In this document: positions 44,097 through 55,393 of the stretch, piece by piece
How the letters are laid out: the number at the start of each line of letters is the position of its first letter
Position numbering within the stretch: the first letter of the stretch is position 1
Notes under the pieces: generated by a model
The model's input: only the letters and a program-made list of their open reading frames with translations
What the model was told of the DNA's origin: nothing
Database searches by the model: none
Source: Symbiodinium natans
Lineage: Eukaryota; Sar; Dinophyceae; Suessiales; Symbiodiniaceae
Length of the DNA: 64,000 nt
Direction of reading: 5' to 3'
NCBI GenBank assembly: GCA_905221605.1
Contig: CAJNDS010002279.1
Span: forward strand, 399,086 to 463,085
Translations under genes and position numbers: made by a program

Positions 44097-45577
44097 AACC
44101 TCTCCAGCGTTACGGATGCTGGACTGCACGAGGATGCTGGCGCCTTGTGCGACGACCACTGGACTGCTTGTTTCCCCTCCCTTTCTCTCTCGGTTTGGGG
44201 TTTAGGGTTTAGGGTTAAGGGTTTAGGGTTGCTATCAAGTCTTTAGGGGTCAGGGAAGATTTGGGATGTGGCATTTAGAGTTTAGGGTTTAAGGATCACG
44301 TAGAGCAAAGAGCTCGATGTGAGTTAGGTCCAGGGTTTAGGGTTTAGGGTTTAGGGCTTAGGGTTTTTGGTTTAGGGTTTAGGGTTTAGGGTTCTCTGGG
44401 TTTCGGACGAAGGTCCAGGATTGAAGTGGTTCGGGGCTTCCCTTGGTCAGAGTTGGGTAACATTTCACATGTTTAAGGGTACTTAAACCCAATAAGGAAT
44501 ATACATTTCAATCTTTAATACCATGCCAACCATGAACTAGTTCCGCCGTATCAGGTTCAACAGAAGTTTGGTACATCCACCATGCTTCGCATCTGCAGGG
44601 TGCGGTTTTCGGGTTTAGGGGTTAGGGCTTAGGGCTTCAACCCTAAACCCTAAACCCTAAACCCTTCTCACAAAGACTACCATCGACCTTGGCGCTTCTC
44701 ATGTTTGGCTCATGGAGCAGAGAACCCAGGGTGCCGAAATTGCAAGGTAACAATGCCTGTTTCGGGTTCAGGGTTTTAGGGTTTTTGGGTTTAGGGTTTA
44801 GGGTTTAGGGTTTAGGGTTTAGAGAGGACTTGGTCGGGAGTTGCCAACTTCTGGCAAGAGGAAGAAACCTCCAGCATAGACGCGCCCTGGCACCTAAGCA
44901 ACCCCCTGGCTGCTGACAGAGATTGTGGGAGTTATGGGTACCCCTAAACCCTAAACCCTAAACCCTAAACCTGGTGTAATCACCTCAAGGGAAACAGGAG
45001 AGAGGAAATGAGGCACCCGAACTCCCCAAGCCTAAAGCCTAAACCCTATAAAGGGTGTGTTCGTCTGAGGATGTAGGCGGAAACCCTGTGACGCTCATCC
45101 CAAACTCCGAAGTACAGGGTTAAGGGTTTAGAGCTGGGATTTGAGTTCTTGGCGGGATGAAATGATGAAGTTCATGCATTGCCACAGCTTCTTGAGTTTG
45201 GAGGTCCGTTTTTTTGGTAAAGAGATCACGGTTCCCAAACCCCAAACCCCAAACCCTAAACCCTAAACCCTGAACCCCAAACGGTACTTGTCGGCTGGGG
45301 CCCCTGGGAGCCCCAGATTCACGTGCTTACTTCGAGTGTCTTCAGGTTTCCTAAACCCTAAGCCGTAAACCCTAAACCCTAAACCCTAAACCCTAAACCC
45401 TAAACCGTCTTCAGGTTCGCCCCGGACACCAGTTCCTTCAGCGTGGCCCCCACGGGAAGCGTACCCTCGCTGAGCATGGCGTGCTGTTTATGAGGGTGAA
45501 TTGTGGAGGTTTCCGATATTAGGGGGGGGTTTAGGGTTTAGGGTTTAGGGTTTAGGGTTTAGGGTTTAGGGTTTAGG

Positions 45578-45643
45578 GTCCGTATTCATATACGGGAATC
45601 CCACTATTTGGGGATCTATATTAGGGGCCCCTTGTTTTCGCAA
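45578..45643. mobile_element. Family F element, left end replaced by telomere units
   Basis: ATACGGGAATCCCACTATTT, GGGGATCTATATTAGGGGCC and TTGTTTTCGCAAG match the F interior and right end. The left side runs into TTTAGGG units. Confidence 0.45.
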
Positions 45644-45694
45644 GTTCCCATGTACTAGATTATATACTTGGGCCCCCTAACGTCCACGTCCCTA

Positions 45695-45812
45695 TACTTG
45701 GAGGCCCTTTGGACTTAGTAAGTGCAGGGGTTAGTAAGGGTGTGTTGTGGGGATTACAATAGGGTTTCTATGGGAAGCTAAGTAGGTTTACTAAGTCAGA
45801 AGAGCTTCTATA
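45695..45812. mobile_element. Family D inverted-repeat element in the first copy of the 45-47 kb duplication
   Basis: TACTTGGAGGCCCTTTGGAC on the left is inverted against GTCAGAAGAGCTTCTATA. GACTTAGTAAG and TTTACTAAGTC form the inner inverted pair. Confidence 0.7.
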
Positions 45813-45902
45813 GGCATAAGAAAGCTTTAAGGCCCGCTTGTCCGTTTGCGTCATGGAAATTGCCTTATGGACTCGTTTGTCCGCTATAAAGCCTGAACTA
45901 AA

Positions 45903-46028
45903 CTAAATCCTAAACCCTAAACCCTAAACCCTAAACCCTAAACCCTAAACCCTAAACCCTAAACCCTAAACCCTAAACCCTAAACCCTAAACCCTAAACC
46001 CTAAACCCTAAACCCTAAACCCTAAACC
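45903..46028 (-). repeat. Interstitial telomere-type array, only in copy 1 of the duplication
   Basis: About 18 CCCTAAA units, perfect. The corresponding place in the second copy (46990-47150) has no such array. Confidence 0.95.
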
Positions 46029-46631
46029 CCAAACCAAATCGGGGCTTTGGGAGCTTTAACAGGGGGTTTCCGATGGCTCCCAATCATCGGATGCCCGCCT
46101 GGCTTCAAGGACAAGCCCCACGGGGTGGGTCTAAGTTTAAGGTTTTAGGGTTTAGGTTTATGGTTTTAGGGTTTAGGGTTTAAGGTTTCGGGTTCAGCAA
46201 TGCAAGGCGGGAATTTGCTGTTGCTTCAGCTTTTGGGGTGGTGGGGTTTAGGGCTGTGAGGCGTCAGCCTGCCAAGCTTCGCAAGAGCGTTGCTGTAGCC
46301 AAGGGGGCGCGAGGACATCTCGCAGAGGCAGCCGGCGTGAATCCGGTGTTGAAGAGAAGCAGGTTGGGTACCCTAAACCCTAAACCCTAAACCCTAAATC
46401 TCTCTATCATAATGAATTTAAACCCTAATTCAAAAGTGGGCAAACCCTATAAAGCCTACTAGGACATGAAATGACACTCATCGGCTCACATCTCTGAGCC
46501 CCCCCCCCAGCTTGACGATCTTACTCCGAGTGTCCCTAAACCCTAAGCCCTAAACCCTAAACCCTAAAACCAAAACCCTAAGCCCTAAACCCTAAACCCT
46601 AAGCCCTAAAACCTAAACCCTAAACCCTAAA

Positions 46632-47076
46632 CCTCTTCAGATCCGCCCCGGACTCCTTCAGACTGAGCGTGGCCACCACGACAAGCGTGCCCTCGCTGAG
46701 CATTAGGGTTTAGGGTTTAGGGTTTAGGGTTTAGGGTTCAAAGTGCTTCCTTCTAAGCTTACGGGCTGGGTAGTTGGACTTTAACTTGCTTGGTCATAAA
46801 GAATATTCCTAATACCAAAAAAGGTTAATCGCCCCTAGGTAAGGGTCGATGTACCAGATTGTATACTTGTGCGCTGTGTCCCTATGTTGACTGCTTCAGT
46901 GGGGTTGAGTGAGGTATGGAGATTAAAATGCGGTTTCTAGGGGACATTTAGCAAAAGAGCTTCTATCAGCTTCAAGGCCCCAGTCTTCCCTTTTTGACGG
47001 CCTGAACTAATTTTGTGATGGCAGTGATGCCACGAGAGCATTGCAGTTGTTCAGGCCTGACATTCACTGAGCGCCT

Positions 47077-47111
<35 letters not shown>

Positions 47112-47337
47112 GGAGAGGGTGAGGGTGAGGGTTGAGGGTTTAGGGTTTAGAGTTTAGGAATGCAAGGTGGGAATTTGTTGTTGCTTTCGGCTTTCGAAGT
47201 GGTGGGGTTTAGGGCCGTGAGGCGTCAGCCTGCCAAGCCTTGCAAGAGCGTTGCTTTAGCCAAGGAGGCACGAGAACATCTCGCAGAGGAAGCCGGCGTG
47301 AGTCCACTGTTGAAGAGAAGCAGGTTGGGCGCCTTAA
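46632..47337. repeat. Tandem segmental duplication, copy 2
   Basis: The same three blocks recur in the same order (about 46640-46703, 46848-47010, 47159-47330). The telomere-type arrays between them differ: a GA microsatellite (47078-47110) stands where copy 1 has 18 CCCTAAA units. The third block reads as 65 codons without stop (47160-47357); in copy 1 a 1-base difference shifts the frame. Confidence 0.8.
46881..46967. mobile_element. Degenerate family D element in the second copy of the duplication
   Basis: GAGGTATGGAGATTAAAATG, GGTTTCTAGGGGACATTTAG and AAAGAGCTTCTAT keep the order of the D interior and right end. The left end has decayed. Confidence 0.55.
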
Positions 47338-47476
47338 CCCAGAGAGCCCTTGAATAAGGAGCATACCGTAAATTATAAAGGGGGTCCTTAGTATGATTTA
47401 ATGTGTATGTCTCCTATTTTCAGAATATTGGGCTCATTGGGAAACCCTATCGTTGAACCTAGGCCGCACCCATATG

Positions 47477-47642
47477 CTCGGTAGGCCCTTGGGACATGTT
47501 TTACATTTTCCGTTCTTGGGGGTTTAAGAGGACGTGGCTTTCCCTGTGCCCCCAGTTGCTGCTATATGGATTTAAGCTTTTCTTTCAGTTTCGAGGCTGA
47601 TGTTTAGGAATCTTTCTTAGAGGACTCTAAGGCCCATGCTAG
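47477..47642. mobile_element. Family C element, expanded internally
   Basis: The left end CTCGGTAGGCCCTTGGGACA and the right end AAGGCCCATGCTAG match the family. About 70 bp of extra sequence separates GTTTAAGAGGACG from TGTTTAGGAATCTTTCTTAG. Confidence 0.6.
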
Positions 47643-48102
47643 TACAGGAAGGGCTTATCTGGGTTTGTGGGTTAGGGTTTAGGGTTTAGGGTTTAGGGTT
47701 TAGGGTGTTGGCTTGCTGTTTCTGTGCACATCTCTCAAGGGACTCCAAAGACGAACCCTGATGAGGGACCTAAGGGGTTATTGATTTGGGGGGTTATTTA
47801 GGGGCTACCTCGGTTTACTGAACACATGTGAAGTAGTTTCTGATCTGGTAAAGTCAGCTACCGAGGTATGGGGATGGTCCAGGGTTCAGGAAGTACATAG
47901 GAGGTTGCCCGAAACCCTCAACCCTCAACGCTAGACCCCCAAATATGGGTATGGGCGGTATAGGGCATGCTTAGGAGTTTTAGTACGGTTCACAGGGCAG
48001 AGTGCTTAACGCTCATAGGGCTTAGGACATTTCGGGTTCAGGTATTTGGGGGGTACCGTACCCTAAGCCCTACACCGTGGCGACGCCAAAAGCTTCCCTG
48101 GA

Positions 48103-48227
48103 CCATATGAAGCAGTGTTCATATTTCTGTGTTTGGTGAGTGTACATAGGACTCCTTTTTCATCTTGGTGAGTGTATACATGGGTGACCTTTTGGGGGGT
48201 TCCAGAAATGAACCCTACTTCATATGA
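48103..48227. mobile_element. Inverted-repeat element, CATATGAAGYAG ends
   Basis: CCATATGAAGCAGTGTTCAT on the left mirrors ATGAACCCTACTTCATATGAG on the right. The interior has the direct repeat TTGGTGAGTGTA twice. Confidence 0.65.
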
Positions 48228-48497
48228 GCTAGAAAACGCTGGCCAACCCTTGTGTTCTCCGGGACCTGGCCGACCCGATTTCTGATAGACCTCCCTAAGC
48301 CCTACACCCTAAACCCTGAACCCCAAACCCCTAAACCCCAAACCCCAAACCCTAAACCCCAAGCCCTAAACCCTAAGCCCTAAACCCTAAACCCTCAGAA
48401 CGCCTCCAGGTCCGGTGGCGCATCCTCCGATCGGGGGCCCCCTCTGCGACGGGAACGGTCACCGCACTGCAGTCTCCCGGGCAGCCTTGCAGGTACG

Positions 48498-48592
48498 TAG
48501 GGTTTAGGGTTTAGGGTTTAGGGTTTAGGGTTTAGGGTTTAGGGTTTAGGGTTTAGGGTTTAGGGTTTAGGGTTTAGGGTTTAGGGTTTAAG
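48498..48592 (+). repeat. Interstitial telomere-type array
   Basis: Thirteen perfect TTTAGGG units. Confidence 0.95.
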
Positions 48593-49161
48593 CTCCCAAA
48601 ACCCTGCTGTATCTTGAGGCGAGATACTGAACAAGCCCTACGCTGGGGGTGATTATCAAAACCCTGGGGTTACCTCACTCACCCAGGATCAAGGGAACCT
48701 TACGGAGCCTTAGGGCCTAGTGGGGAGTATTCGGGCCTTTGAGAACCCTATGAGTTGTGGTGCGGCTCCAGTACGTTTTGTGTTGCTTCCCGTTTGCCTG
48801 GATGATCTGAGGGGCTGCCGAAGAAAATCGGGTGATACACCCTTTTTTAATGTTTTTGTTTTGTCTTTTTTGTTTGTTTGGGGGGGTGGAGGGGGTTGGG
48901 GTGGGGGCTTCTTTCACATAAGAAGGGCGAGAGTACTGTGGGGTCTGCAAGGGTTACCCCGAAGCTTGGGAAATGCAAGTCTTCAGACCCTTGCAAAAGT
49001 GTGCATTTGCCTATGGTTGCGAGCCCCTGGAGGCATGTCTTGATGAGAAAACCCTTTGGGTCCGATTTCCTGGTTCCTTATGGGTCAAACTTTGGGCGTC
49101 CTTTTTCTAGCAGCCCCTAAAATAGGATGATAGTACCCTAAACCCTAAACCCCACCTTCTT

Positions 49162-49207
49162 GTGATCCCTGTTAAGGACTGTTAGTATGAAGGGGGGGGG
49201 GCATGTT
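49162..49207. mobile_element. Family E element, right arm only
   Basis: TGATCCCTGTTAAGGACTGT, TAGTATGAAGG, a G-run and CATGTTC match the right arm of the foldback family. Confidence 0.45.
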
Positions 49208-49967
49208 CTACACCCTTGAGACAGTTCCAGCCTCCTTCAGCCCTCCTGGCACCCTTCACCACAAGCCCTTCCCGTCCCGAAGCCCCTAAACCCTATAAAC
49301 CCTATACCCTAAATCCTAAACCTAAACCCTAAACCCTGTTTTGTGAACCCTCAGGCCTGGAATGATCCTCTGCCTCCAAAAATACCCCACCCCCTACCAT
49401 TTCGCTATGTGATGAAGAACATTGTGCCTACATATACCTATGTATATATATATATAGAGATATATGTGTATATATATATATAGATGTATTCGTGAGTTGT
49501 TTTATTTACATGATGTGCACATGTTTTGTAACAACAGGAAGAGCTGTTCATCATTGGGTGCCGGTTGTCAAACCTTATCAGGCGAAGGCACCCTAAGCCT
49601 TAAACCCGAAACCCTAAACCCTAAACCCTAAACCCTAAACCCTAGCAGGCCAGAAGATGCCGTTGAGCCCCACACTGCCGTGGTGGTGGTCCCAAGCCGC
49701 GACCGCTTCAGCTTAAATGTGTGGCATCGCATGACATCGACGCCTGTGCATGCTCTATTGCATCTCATAGGGTTTAGGGTTTTGGGTTTTGGGTTTCGGG
49801 TTTAGGGTTTAGGGTTTTCAGGTGGGCAGAAGCCAACTCAATAGGGTTCTTGGGGAAGTCATTCCAAAGTACTGGTGGACCCTGGACTCTCTGGGTCACT
49901 TCATACCAAGCTGCGTGATCTTAGAGCCCGATGTTGGGAGCATCTTTCTTCTTGCTCGGGATATGTT

Positions 49968-50072
49968 GGGTTTAGGGTTTAGGGTTTAGGGTTTAGTGTT
50001 TAGGGTTTAGGGTTTAGGGTTTAGGGTTTAGGGTTTAGGGTTTAGGGTTTAGGGTTTAGGGTTTAGGGTTCG
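49968..50072 (+). repeat. Interstitial telomere-type array
   Basis: About 15 TTTAGGG units (one TTTAGTG). Confidence 0.95.
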
Positions 50073-50340
50073 GGGCTTGGGACATGTCCCGGTAGGTCTA
50101 GCACTCTGCGGTCTCCGGTGTGTGAACCAGTCCTTTGCCTTTCAAAGTGTCTAGAGGCCCTAAACCCTAAACCCTAAACCCTAAACCCTAAACCCTAAAC
50201 CCTAAACCCTAAACCCTTACCTAACCTCGGAAGCCTAATTTGGAAGCTGAGTATCTTGATGTTTATGCGGCACTATTGACTCCCAAGCTACCGTAGCTTT
50301 TCCACAGCAACTGTTGGATTGAATGTATTGAACAATATGA

Positions 50341-50438
50341 GCAGTTCTCTCAATTGCGGTCCCCGTTTTGGGTCCTTGTTATAACGGTGCCGTACCAAAC
50401 AAGAGCCCAAAAAGGTACCCTAAATTAGAGAATTACCC
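50341..50438. mobile_element. Family G inverted-repeat element
   Basis: GCAGTTCTCTCAATTGCGGT on the left is inverted against AAATTAGAGAATTACCC. Shared with 61298-61395 are GTCC-TTGTT, ACGGTGCCGTAC and ACAAG. Confidence 0.65.
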
Positions 50439-50638
50439 ATACACTGAAATATGTGTACACATATGTGTATATATATATATGTATATGTATGTATATATAT
50501 ATATAGACACACGCACACACACACACACACACTTACACTTTTATTGTGCCGCCGCTGCCCGCTTCTCCACACTCGTTTTGTGGTCGCTCGTTTGACCGGG
50601 CACATGCCTAAAACGAAATGGAAGTGGAAAGCCATGCT

Positions 50639-50732
50639 GGGTTTAGGGTTTAGGGTTTAGGGTTTATAGGGTTTATAGGGTTTACAGGGTTTATAGGGTT
50701 TATAGGGTTAGGGTTTAGGGTTTAGGGTTTAC
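50639..50732 (+). repeat. TTTAGGG array containing 9-bp GGGTTTATA units
   Basis: TTTAGGG heptamers enclose five or six 9-mers (GGGTTTATA, GGGTTTACA). It is the G-strand counterpart of the 5.3-kb array. Confidence 0.85.
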
Positions 50733-50939
50733 CCGGTGCGCCAACAACACGGACTATCATTGTCGAGGCCGCCTTTGTTGCTTTGTACTGAGAGGTAGTT
50801 ACACTCATTGAATAACTATCAGAATCAGGGTAGTCTCATGTGGTGCAACTAGGGCCAGTTATGCGCATCGAACTACGATATCAATGAAAACATGTCCGTC
50901 TCGAGTCACGAGCTCCGACGCTCAATTGGCCCATCGGTT

Positions 50940-51190
50940 GTCCAAAAGCTGTCCTTCAACGTCATTTAGATATCGGACCCCAGACATTCGAAACATGGGC
51001 TGGTACAGACCGGTACCAACCCGGTCAAGTTGCACCGGCCCATGTTTCCAAGATCCCTTTTTTGTACCGGTCTGTACCGGCTCAGGTTTTCGTTTAGCGG
51101 TCCAAGATTCCTGAGGGTTACGCATGTCAAAAGGGCACAAATCGGCACAAGTTGTACCGGCCCATGTTCCAAGATGCAGGACTCCTGACA
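50940..51190. repeat. Cluster of direct and inverted GTACCGG repeats
   Basis: TGTACCGGCCCATGTTCCAA (51152) and its close copy TGCACCGGCCCATGTTTCCA (51031) are direct repeats. AACATGGGCTGGTACAGACC (50992) is inverted against GGTCTGTACCGGCTCAGGTT (51069). Confidence 0.7.
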
Positions 51191-51265
51191 GACCGCTGTT
51201 GAAAAGCCAACACACACACACACACACCTAACTAGGACGATGTCTACAGATGTCTCTCGTGCAGT

Positions 51266-51544
51266 GTGAACAGGATGAACCCCCTGACAGAGACAGAGAC
51301 AGAAAGAGAGAGAGAGAGAGAGCAAGAGAGGAGCTTGCAAACGTTGCCCAGGATATTTGAGGCTTGGGTGGCGCCCAAAGTGCTGCAGATCAAAGGTAAG
51401 CTCCCTGAGAATATCAGCATCGCATATCACGTGCCGCCGTTGGAGCAGAGCAACGTGGAGAACGATGCCGGCCCCTTTCCATGGAAGTTGCTAGGTTCGG
51501 TGTCTGAGCAAGACGCTCAGACCTTGTTCAGCGATGAGGGTTAG
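51266..51544 (+). other. Coding-like fragment, longest of its kind
   Basis: After a GA microsatellite the frame reads PRIFEAWVAPKVLQIKGKLP, then ENISIAYHVPPLEQSNVEND and WKLLGSVSEQDAQTLFSDEG, ending just before TTTAGGG units. The composition is protein-like over about 65 residues. The Met and the Glu/Arg run at the start are probably microsatellite artefact. Confidence 0.4.
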
Positions 51545-52324
51545 GGGTTTAGGGTTTAGGGCTTAGGGCTTAGGGTTTAGGGTCTAGATTTCTCAACAAC
51601 CAAGCCGCAAGACGCGAAACCCCGCGCGAGGGGAGGGGTTAAAGTTCCTAAACCCTAAACCCTAAACCCTAAACCCTAAACCCTAAACCCTAAACCCTAA
51701 ACCCTAAACCCAAATATTGAACCCTTAACCCGTTAAGGCTTTTTTTGTTTTGTTTTGGGGGGGGGGGGGGGGGGGGGCATGATGCCGGGGCATGTGCAAG
51801 GATTGTGGCTTCGAACATTGGATCCAAGCCCCCGAGGCTGGCTGACATGTGAGTTTCGATGTGTGATTCTTAGCATGCTTGGGGTTTAGGGTTTAGGGTT
51901 TAGGGTTTAGGGTTTAGGGTTTAGGGTTTAACTGGTCAATTTGGTTTTAAGAGGTTTAACAAGTGTTTGAGAACGCTGAAAATAAGACAAGAAGTTGTCG
52001 CATGCAGAGAGTTGAACCTTAATTATTCCGCCGGCCCCTCCCCCCCCCCCCACCCACCCACCCACCCCCTGCCAGCCAAGCCCTTGGCCCTTCTCGGAAC
52101 TCAAGGGGCCGGTCATTTCAGGGTTTAGTGTTTAGGGTTTAGAGGGCATGCCAAACGAATGCGAACTTTTTTAGGCGCGCATTGATTAGTCTGCAGACCT
52201 ACGCACCCCAAGACGGCACACTTACAACTCTCATGATGCCTTCTTTTGTTTCTTCACACAGCATCCTGTAGTTATCCTTCTTGCGGCAAAAACATATTAT
52301 GGCTTGCAGTTGCGCCATGAGGGA

Positions 52325-52500
52325 CAGCTTGGGTCACTTAGAACACTTGGAGCACTTGGGCTGCAGTTACGCCGCCTGGGACTGAGGTCACTTGGGACAT
52401 GGAACACCGGGGTTACATGGCAGTTTAGACGCTTGTGTGGACACTTGGGGACACTTCACTCACTCGGTGGATTACTTGGCTCACTTCCAGGGGTGTGCCG
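52325..52500. repeat. Irregular CACTTGGG minisatellite, block 1
   Basis: Copies of GGTCACTTGGGACACTTGG are spread at 9-12-bp spacing. This yields a Leu/Gly-rich ORF, probably not a gene. A related block follows at 52883. Confidence 0.6.
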
Positions 52501-52882
52501 CAGGGGCCGAAAACAACTTGTGACGTGGGGGTCAGCAGCAAACTTGTGCGACCCCTGCTCTGAAGAAACGGCTCAAGGCCGTGCGACCGGAGATGCCAAC
52601 CTTGCGCACACGCAGTGCGAGCACCAGGGAATGCCCACATGTAGACGACAGCAACCCGAGCAAAGCACGGAACCTAGAACAAATGCACCAGGGCGGTGGA
52701 ACAGCCCCGCACGATAAGTGCCCACCAGGGCGGCGCATCACGAAACCTTACGCACCATGGGTTTACGGATTATGGGTTTAGGGTTTAGGGTCTATAGGGT
52801 TTAGGGCACGAGGGAACGTAGGCAGTATCGGTGCTCAAGGATGCGATGGCGCACCTGCTCGTGCCAACGAAGCACTTGCCAG

Positions 52883-53075
52883 AGGGCACGTTGGGGTCAC
52901 CTAGGGCACTTGGGTCACACGGGTCACCCGGGTCACATGGGTCACTGACACTCAAGACACCTGCAACACTAGTGGCACTTGGGTCGCTCCCAGCACTTGG
53001 ATGGTCACTTGGGACACTTGGACGACGTGGGGCCACTGGCAGGGGAACGAGTCTTTTGGTCACGTGGGACCTTGG
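52883..53075. repeat. Irregular CACTTGGG minisatellite, block 2
   Basis: GGGTCACACGGGTCACCCGG and CACTTGGGACACTTGGACG show the same 9-10-bp unit as 52325-52500. A CCCTAAA array begins right after it. Confidence 0.65.
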
Positions 53076-53078
53076 TTC

Positions 53079-53170
53079 ACCCTAAACCCTAAACCCTAAA
53101 CCCTAAACCCTAAACCCTAAACCCTAAACCCTAAACCCTAAACCCTAAACCCTAAACCCTAAACCCTAAG
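53079..53170 (-). repeat. Interstitial telomere-type array
   Basis: Thirteen perfect CCCTAAA units. Confidence 0.95.
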
Positions 53171-53521
53171 CCGGCAATAAGCAAGTCGACTGGGGCTCCT
53201 GCGACTTCGGGCTTCGGGGTTTGGCATTGGGGATTTGGGCCAATTGGGGTTTAGGGTTTAGGGTTCAGGGTCAGGTATGCAGGCTGGCGCGCTGCAGATC
53301 CTAGCCGTTCCTAGCCGGAAGCTAAAACAAAAATGTAGCCCTGAAGACAGAGCCACAATCCCCAACCCTAAGTCGTAAACCCCAAGCCCTAAACCCTAAA
53401 CCCTGCAGTGTGGTTGCGAGGCTGCTGGGCAGGTGGCAAAAACCCTAAACCCTAAACCCTAAACCCTAAGCCCTAAACCCTAAACCCTAAACCCTAAACC
53501 CTACACCTACCGAACGCAATT

Positions 53522-53652
53522 TTGGGAACACCATATCCCATATCCCCCCTATGCCAGGACGGCTTCCTCTGGGACTTGGCGTGGGACCTGCCCCTGAATT
53601 GCGTGCACTCCTCGAACCTGTGGCGAGACTTTCAGTCTGCCCTTTGGCCTAG
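53522..53652 (+). other. Coding-like fragment, partly duplicated at 53925
   Basis: It reads GTPYPISPLCQDGFLWDLAW then DLPLNCVHSSNLWRDFQSAL. The last 45 bp recur at 53925-53970 with a few changes, beyond an AT-rich segment. Confidence 0.35.
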
Positions 53653-53662
53653 AATAGGGTTT

Positions 53663-53830
53663 AGGGTATATATATATATATTTATTTATTTAGTTATTTA
53701 TACTTGTGTTTGTTTTATATTTACATTTATATTTATATTTATATTCATATTTATATTTATAGTTTTATCTATAGTTATATTTCTAGTTATATTTATAGTT
53801 GTATTTAGATTTATTTATATATTTGTTTTT
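53663..53830. repeat. AT-rich microsatellite between two 45-bp direct repeats
   Basis: (TA)n, then TTTATATTTATATTTATA and ATAGTTATATTT repeats. 9-bp GGGTTTATA units follow to 53925. Confidence 0.9.
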
Positions 53831-54156
53831 GATTTTTTTATGGGGTGTATAGGGTTTACGCAGGGTTTATAGGGTTTATGGGGCGTACATAGGGTTTATA
53901 GGGTTTACATGGGGTATAGAGGGTCTCCTCGAACCCGTGGCGGGACTTCCAGCTCTGCCCTTTGGCTTAGGGGCTCGCGGTTTAGTGGTTTAGGGTTTAG
54001 GGTTTAGGGTTGAAGGTGCAGGTTTTAAGGGTTTCTAGTTTAGCGCCCGATGAAGATCTAAAGCCCCTTAGGCCGAACGGCGAGCCTGAAAGCCCCTTAG
54101 GCTTTCTCGCCAGGATCTGCGAGGGTTTAGGGTTTAGGGTTTAGGGTTTAGGGTTT

Positions 54157-54243
54157 GGTGTGGTCTGGGAGGCCTTGTACGACAGTGTCGGCCTGGTCCC
54201 CGACCAGGACTCCGGCGGGCGAAGTGCCTGGGCTTTCTGGTAA
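54157..54243 (+). other. Coding-like fragment
   Basis: It reads VVWEALYDSVGLVPDQDSGG then RSAWAFW and TAA. It starts directly at the end of a TTTAGGG array. Confidence 0.3.
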
Positions 54244-54460
54244 ATCAGTAGGGTGAACTACACCCCGAAACCCTAAATGCCTAAATGCTTAAACCTCAAA
54301 AGCCTAAACCCTAAACCACCCTAAACCCTAGCCCTAAACCCCAAACCCTAAACCCTAAACCCTAAACTCTCTTCAACTGAATCCTCCTCAGGCGTCTGCT
54401 ATGTTGGTCGGCCGGGAGCCGACTCGGCACGCAGCTTGGCGCTGAGGGTTCGGGGGACCT

Positions 54461-54545
54461 TAGGGTTTAGGGTTAGGGTTTAGGGTTTAGGGTTTAGGGT
54501 TTAGGGTTTAGGGTTTAGGGTTTAGGGTTTAGGGTTTAGGGTATT
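54461..54545 (+). repeat. Interstitial telomere-type array
   Basis: Twelve TTTAGGG units, the second lacking two bases. Confidence 0.95.
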
Positions 54546-54688
54546 TGGGGTCTAGGAGGTTCTTTTAGGGGATACTTAGGTAATAGGGACTTTGAGGAGG
54601 GACCCTTATCAGGGACCTAAGCAAGTCATATGAGTTTAGGGTCCGAAGGGGCTTACAGGATCTGTTCGTCATTATGCGTTAGAAGGAA

Positions 54689-54822
54689 GGAGGTTCATGG
54701 TACTTATGAAACAATCATAACTGTCCTTGTAACCCACTTCTAAGCACCTTAAGTGCCCTAATATGGTTATGAGTTCAGTTAGAAGTACAGTTATAGTTGG
54801 TGAGTAAGTACCGTGAACCTCC
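54689..54822. mobile_element. Inverted-repeat element, GGAGGTTCATGGTACTTA ends
   Basis: GGAGGTTCATGGTACTTATG, then CATAACTGTCC, on the left mirrors ACAGTTATAG and TAAGTACCGTGAACCTCC on the right. The arms are about 40 bp. Confidence 0.8.
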
Positions 54823-55197
54823 AAGCAGGGCCACGGGACAGATCGCGGAATCCGGGCTTGTGTCGATGCTGGGCTTGTAGGTCTTGTTTGTCAGGGTTTC
54901 GGGTTTGACGTCTTGCCTCTTTAAACCCTAAACCCTAAACCCTAAATCCTGATCTAAGTCTAGGCAAGTGTCTGACAATGGGCTTTTGTTCGGGGCTCGG
55001 CTCCTCGTAAATCCCATTAGGTAAGAAAAGCCGCTCTGTGTTTTGTTGGTTACCATACGGGTCGGAAGAAGTATTAGTAGTATTCCCCTAGGATCCCTTT
55101 ATACTTATGCTATAGTAACCCCCAAAACCTTAAACTATAATTGTTTAAGGCCCCTATATTGCTTGAAACCAGGGGGTCCGTCCATGCGGTAGGCGCT

Positions 55198-55258
55198 CCT
55201 CCTCATCATCATCATCATCATCATCAGCATCATCATCAGCATCATCATCATCATCATC
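55198..55258. repeat. CAT trinucleotide microsatellite
   Basis: About 19 units of CAT/CAG. Confidence 0.9.
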
Positions 55259-55393
55259 TTTCAACTGTTGTCGCACAGATCCCTTCAGCACCAAATCTCT
55301 GGAATCCCTAAACCTCAAACCCTAAACCTTAAACCTCAAACCCTAAACCCGAAACCCTAAACCTAAAGCCGAAACCCTAAACCCTAAACCCTC

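Larger units (their letters stand above)
45408..46372. repeat. Tandem segmental duplication, copy 1
   Basis: Three blocks in order: GCCCCGGACACC...CCCTCGCTGAGCAT (45417-45480), the TATACTTGG/family D block (about 45645-45900), and ATGCAAGGCGGGAATTTGCT...AGAAGCAGGTTGGG (about 46199-46368). Telomere-type arrays of 45528-45580 and 45903-46028 lie between. Confidence 0.8.
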
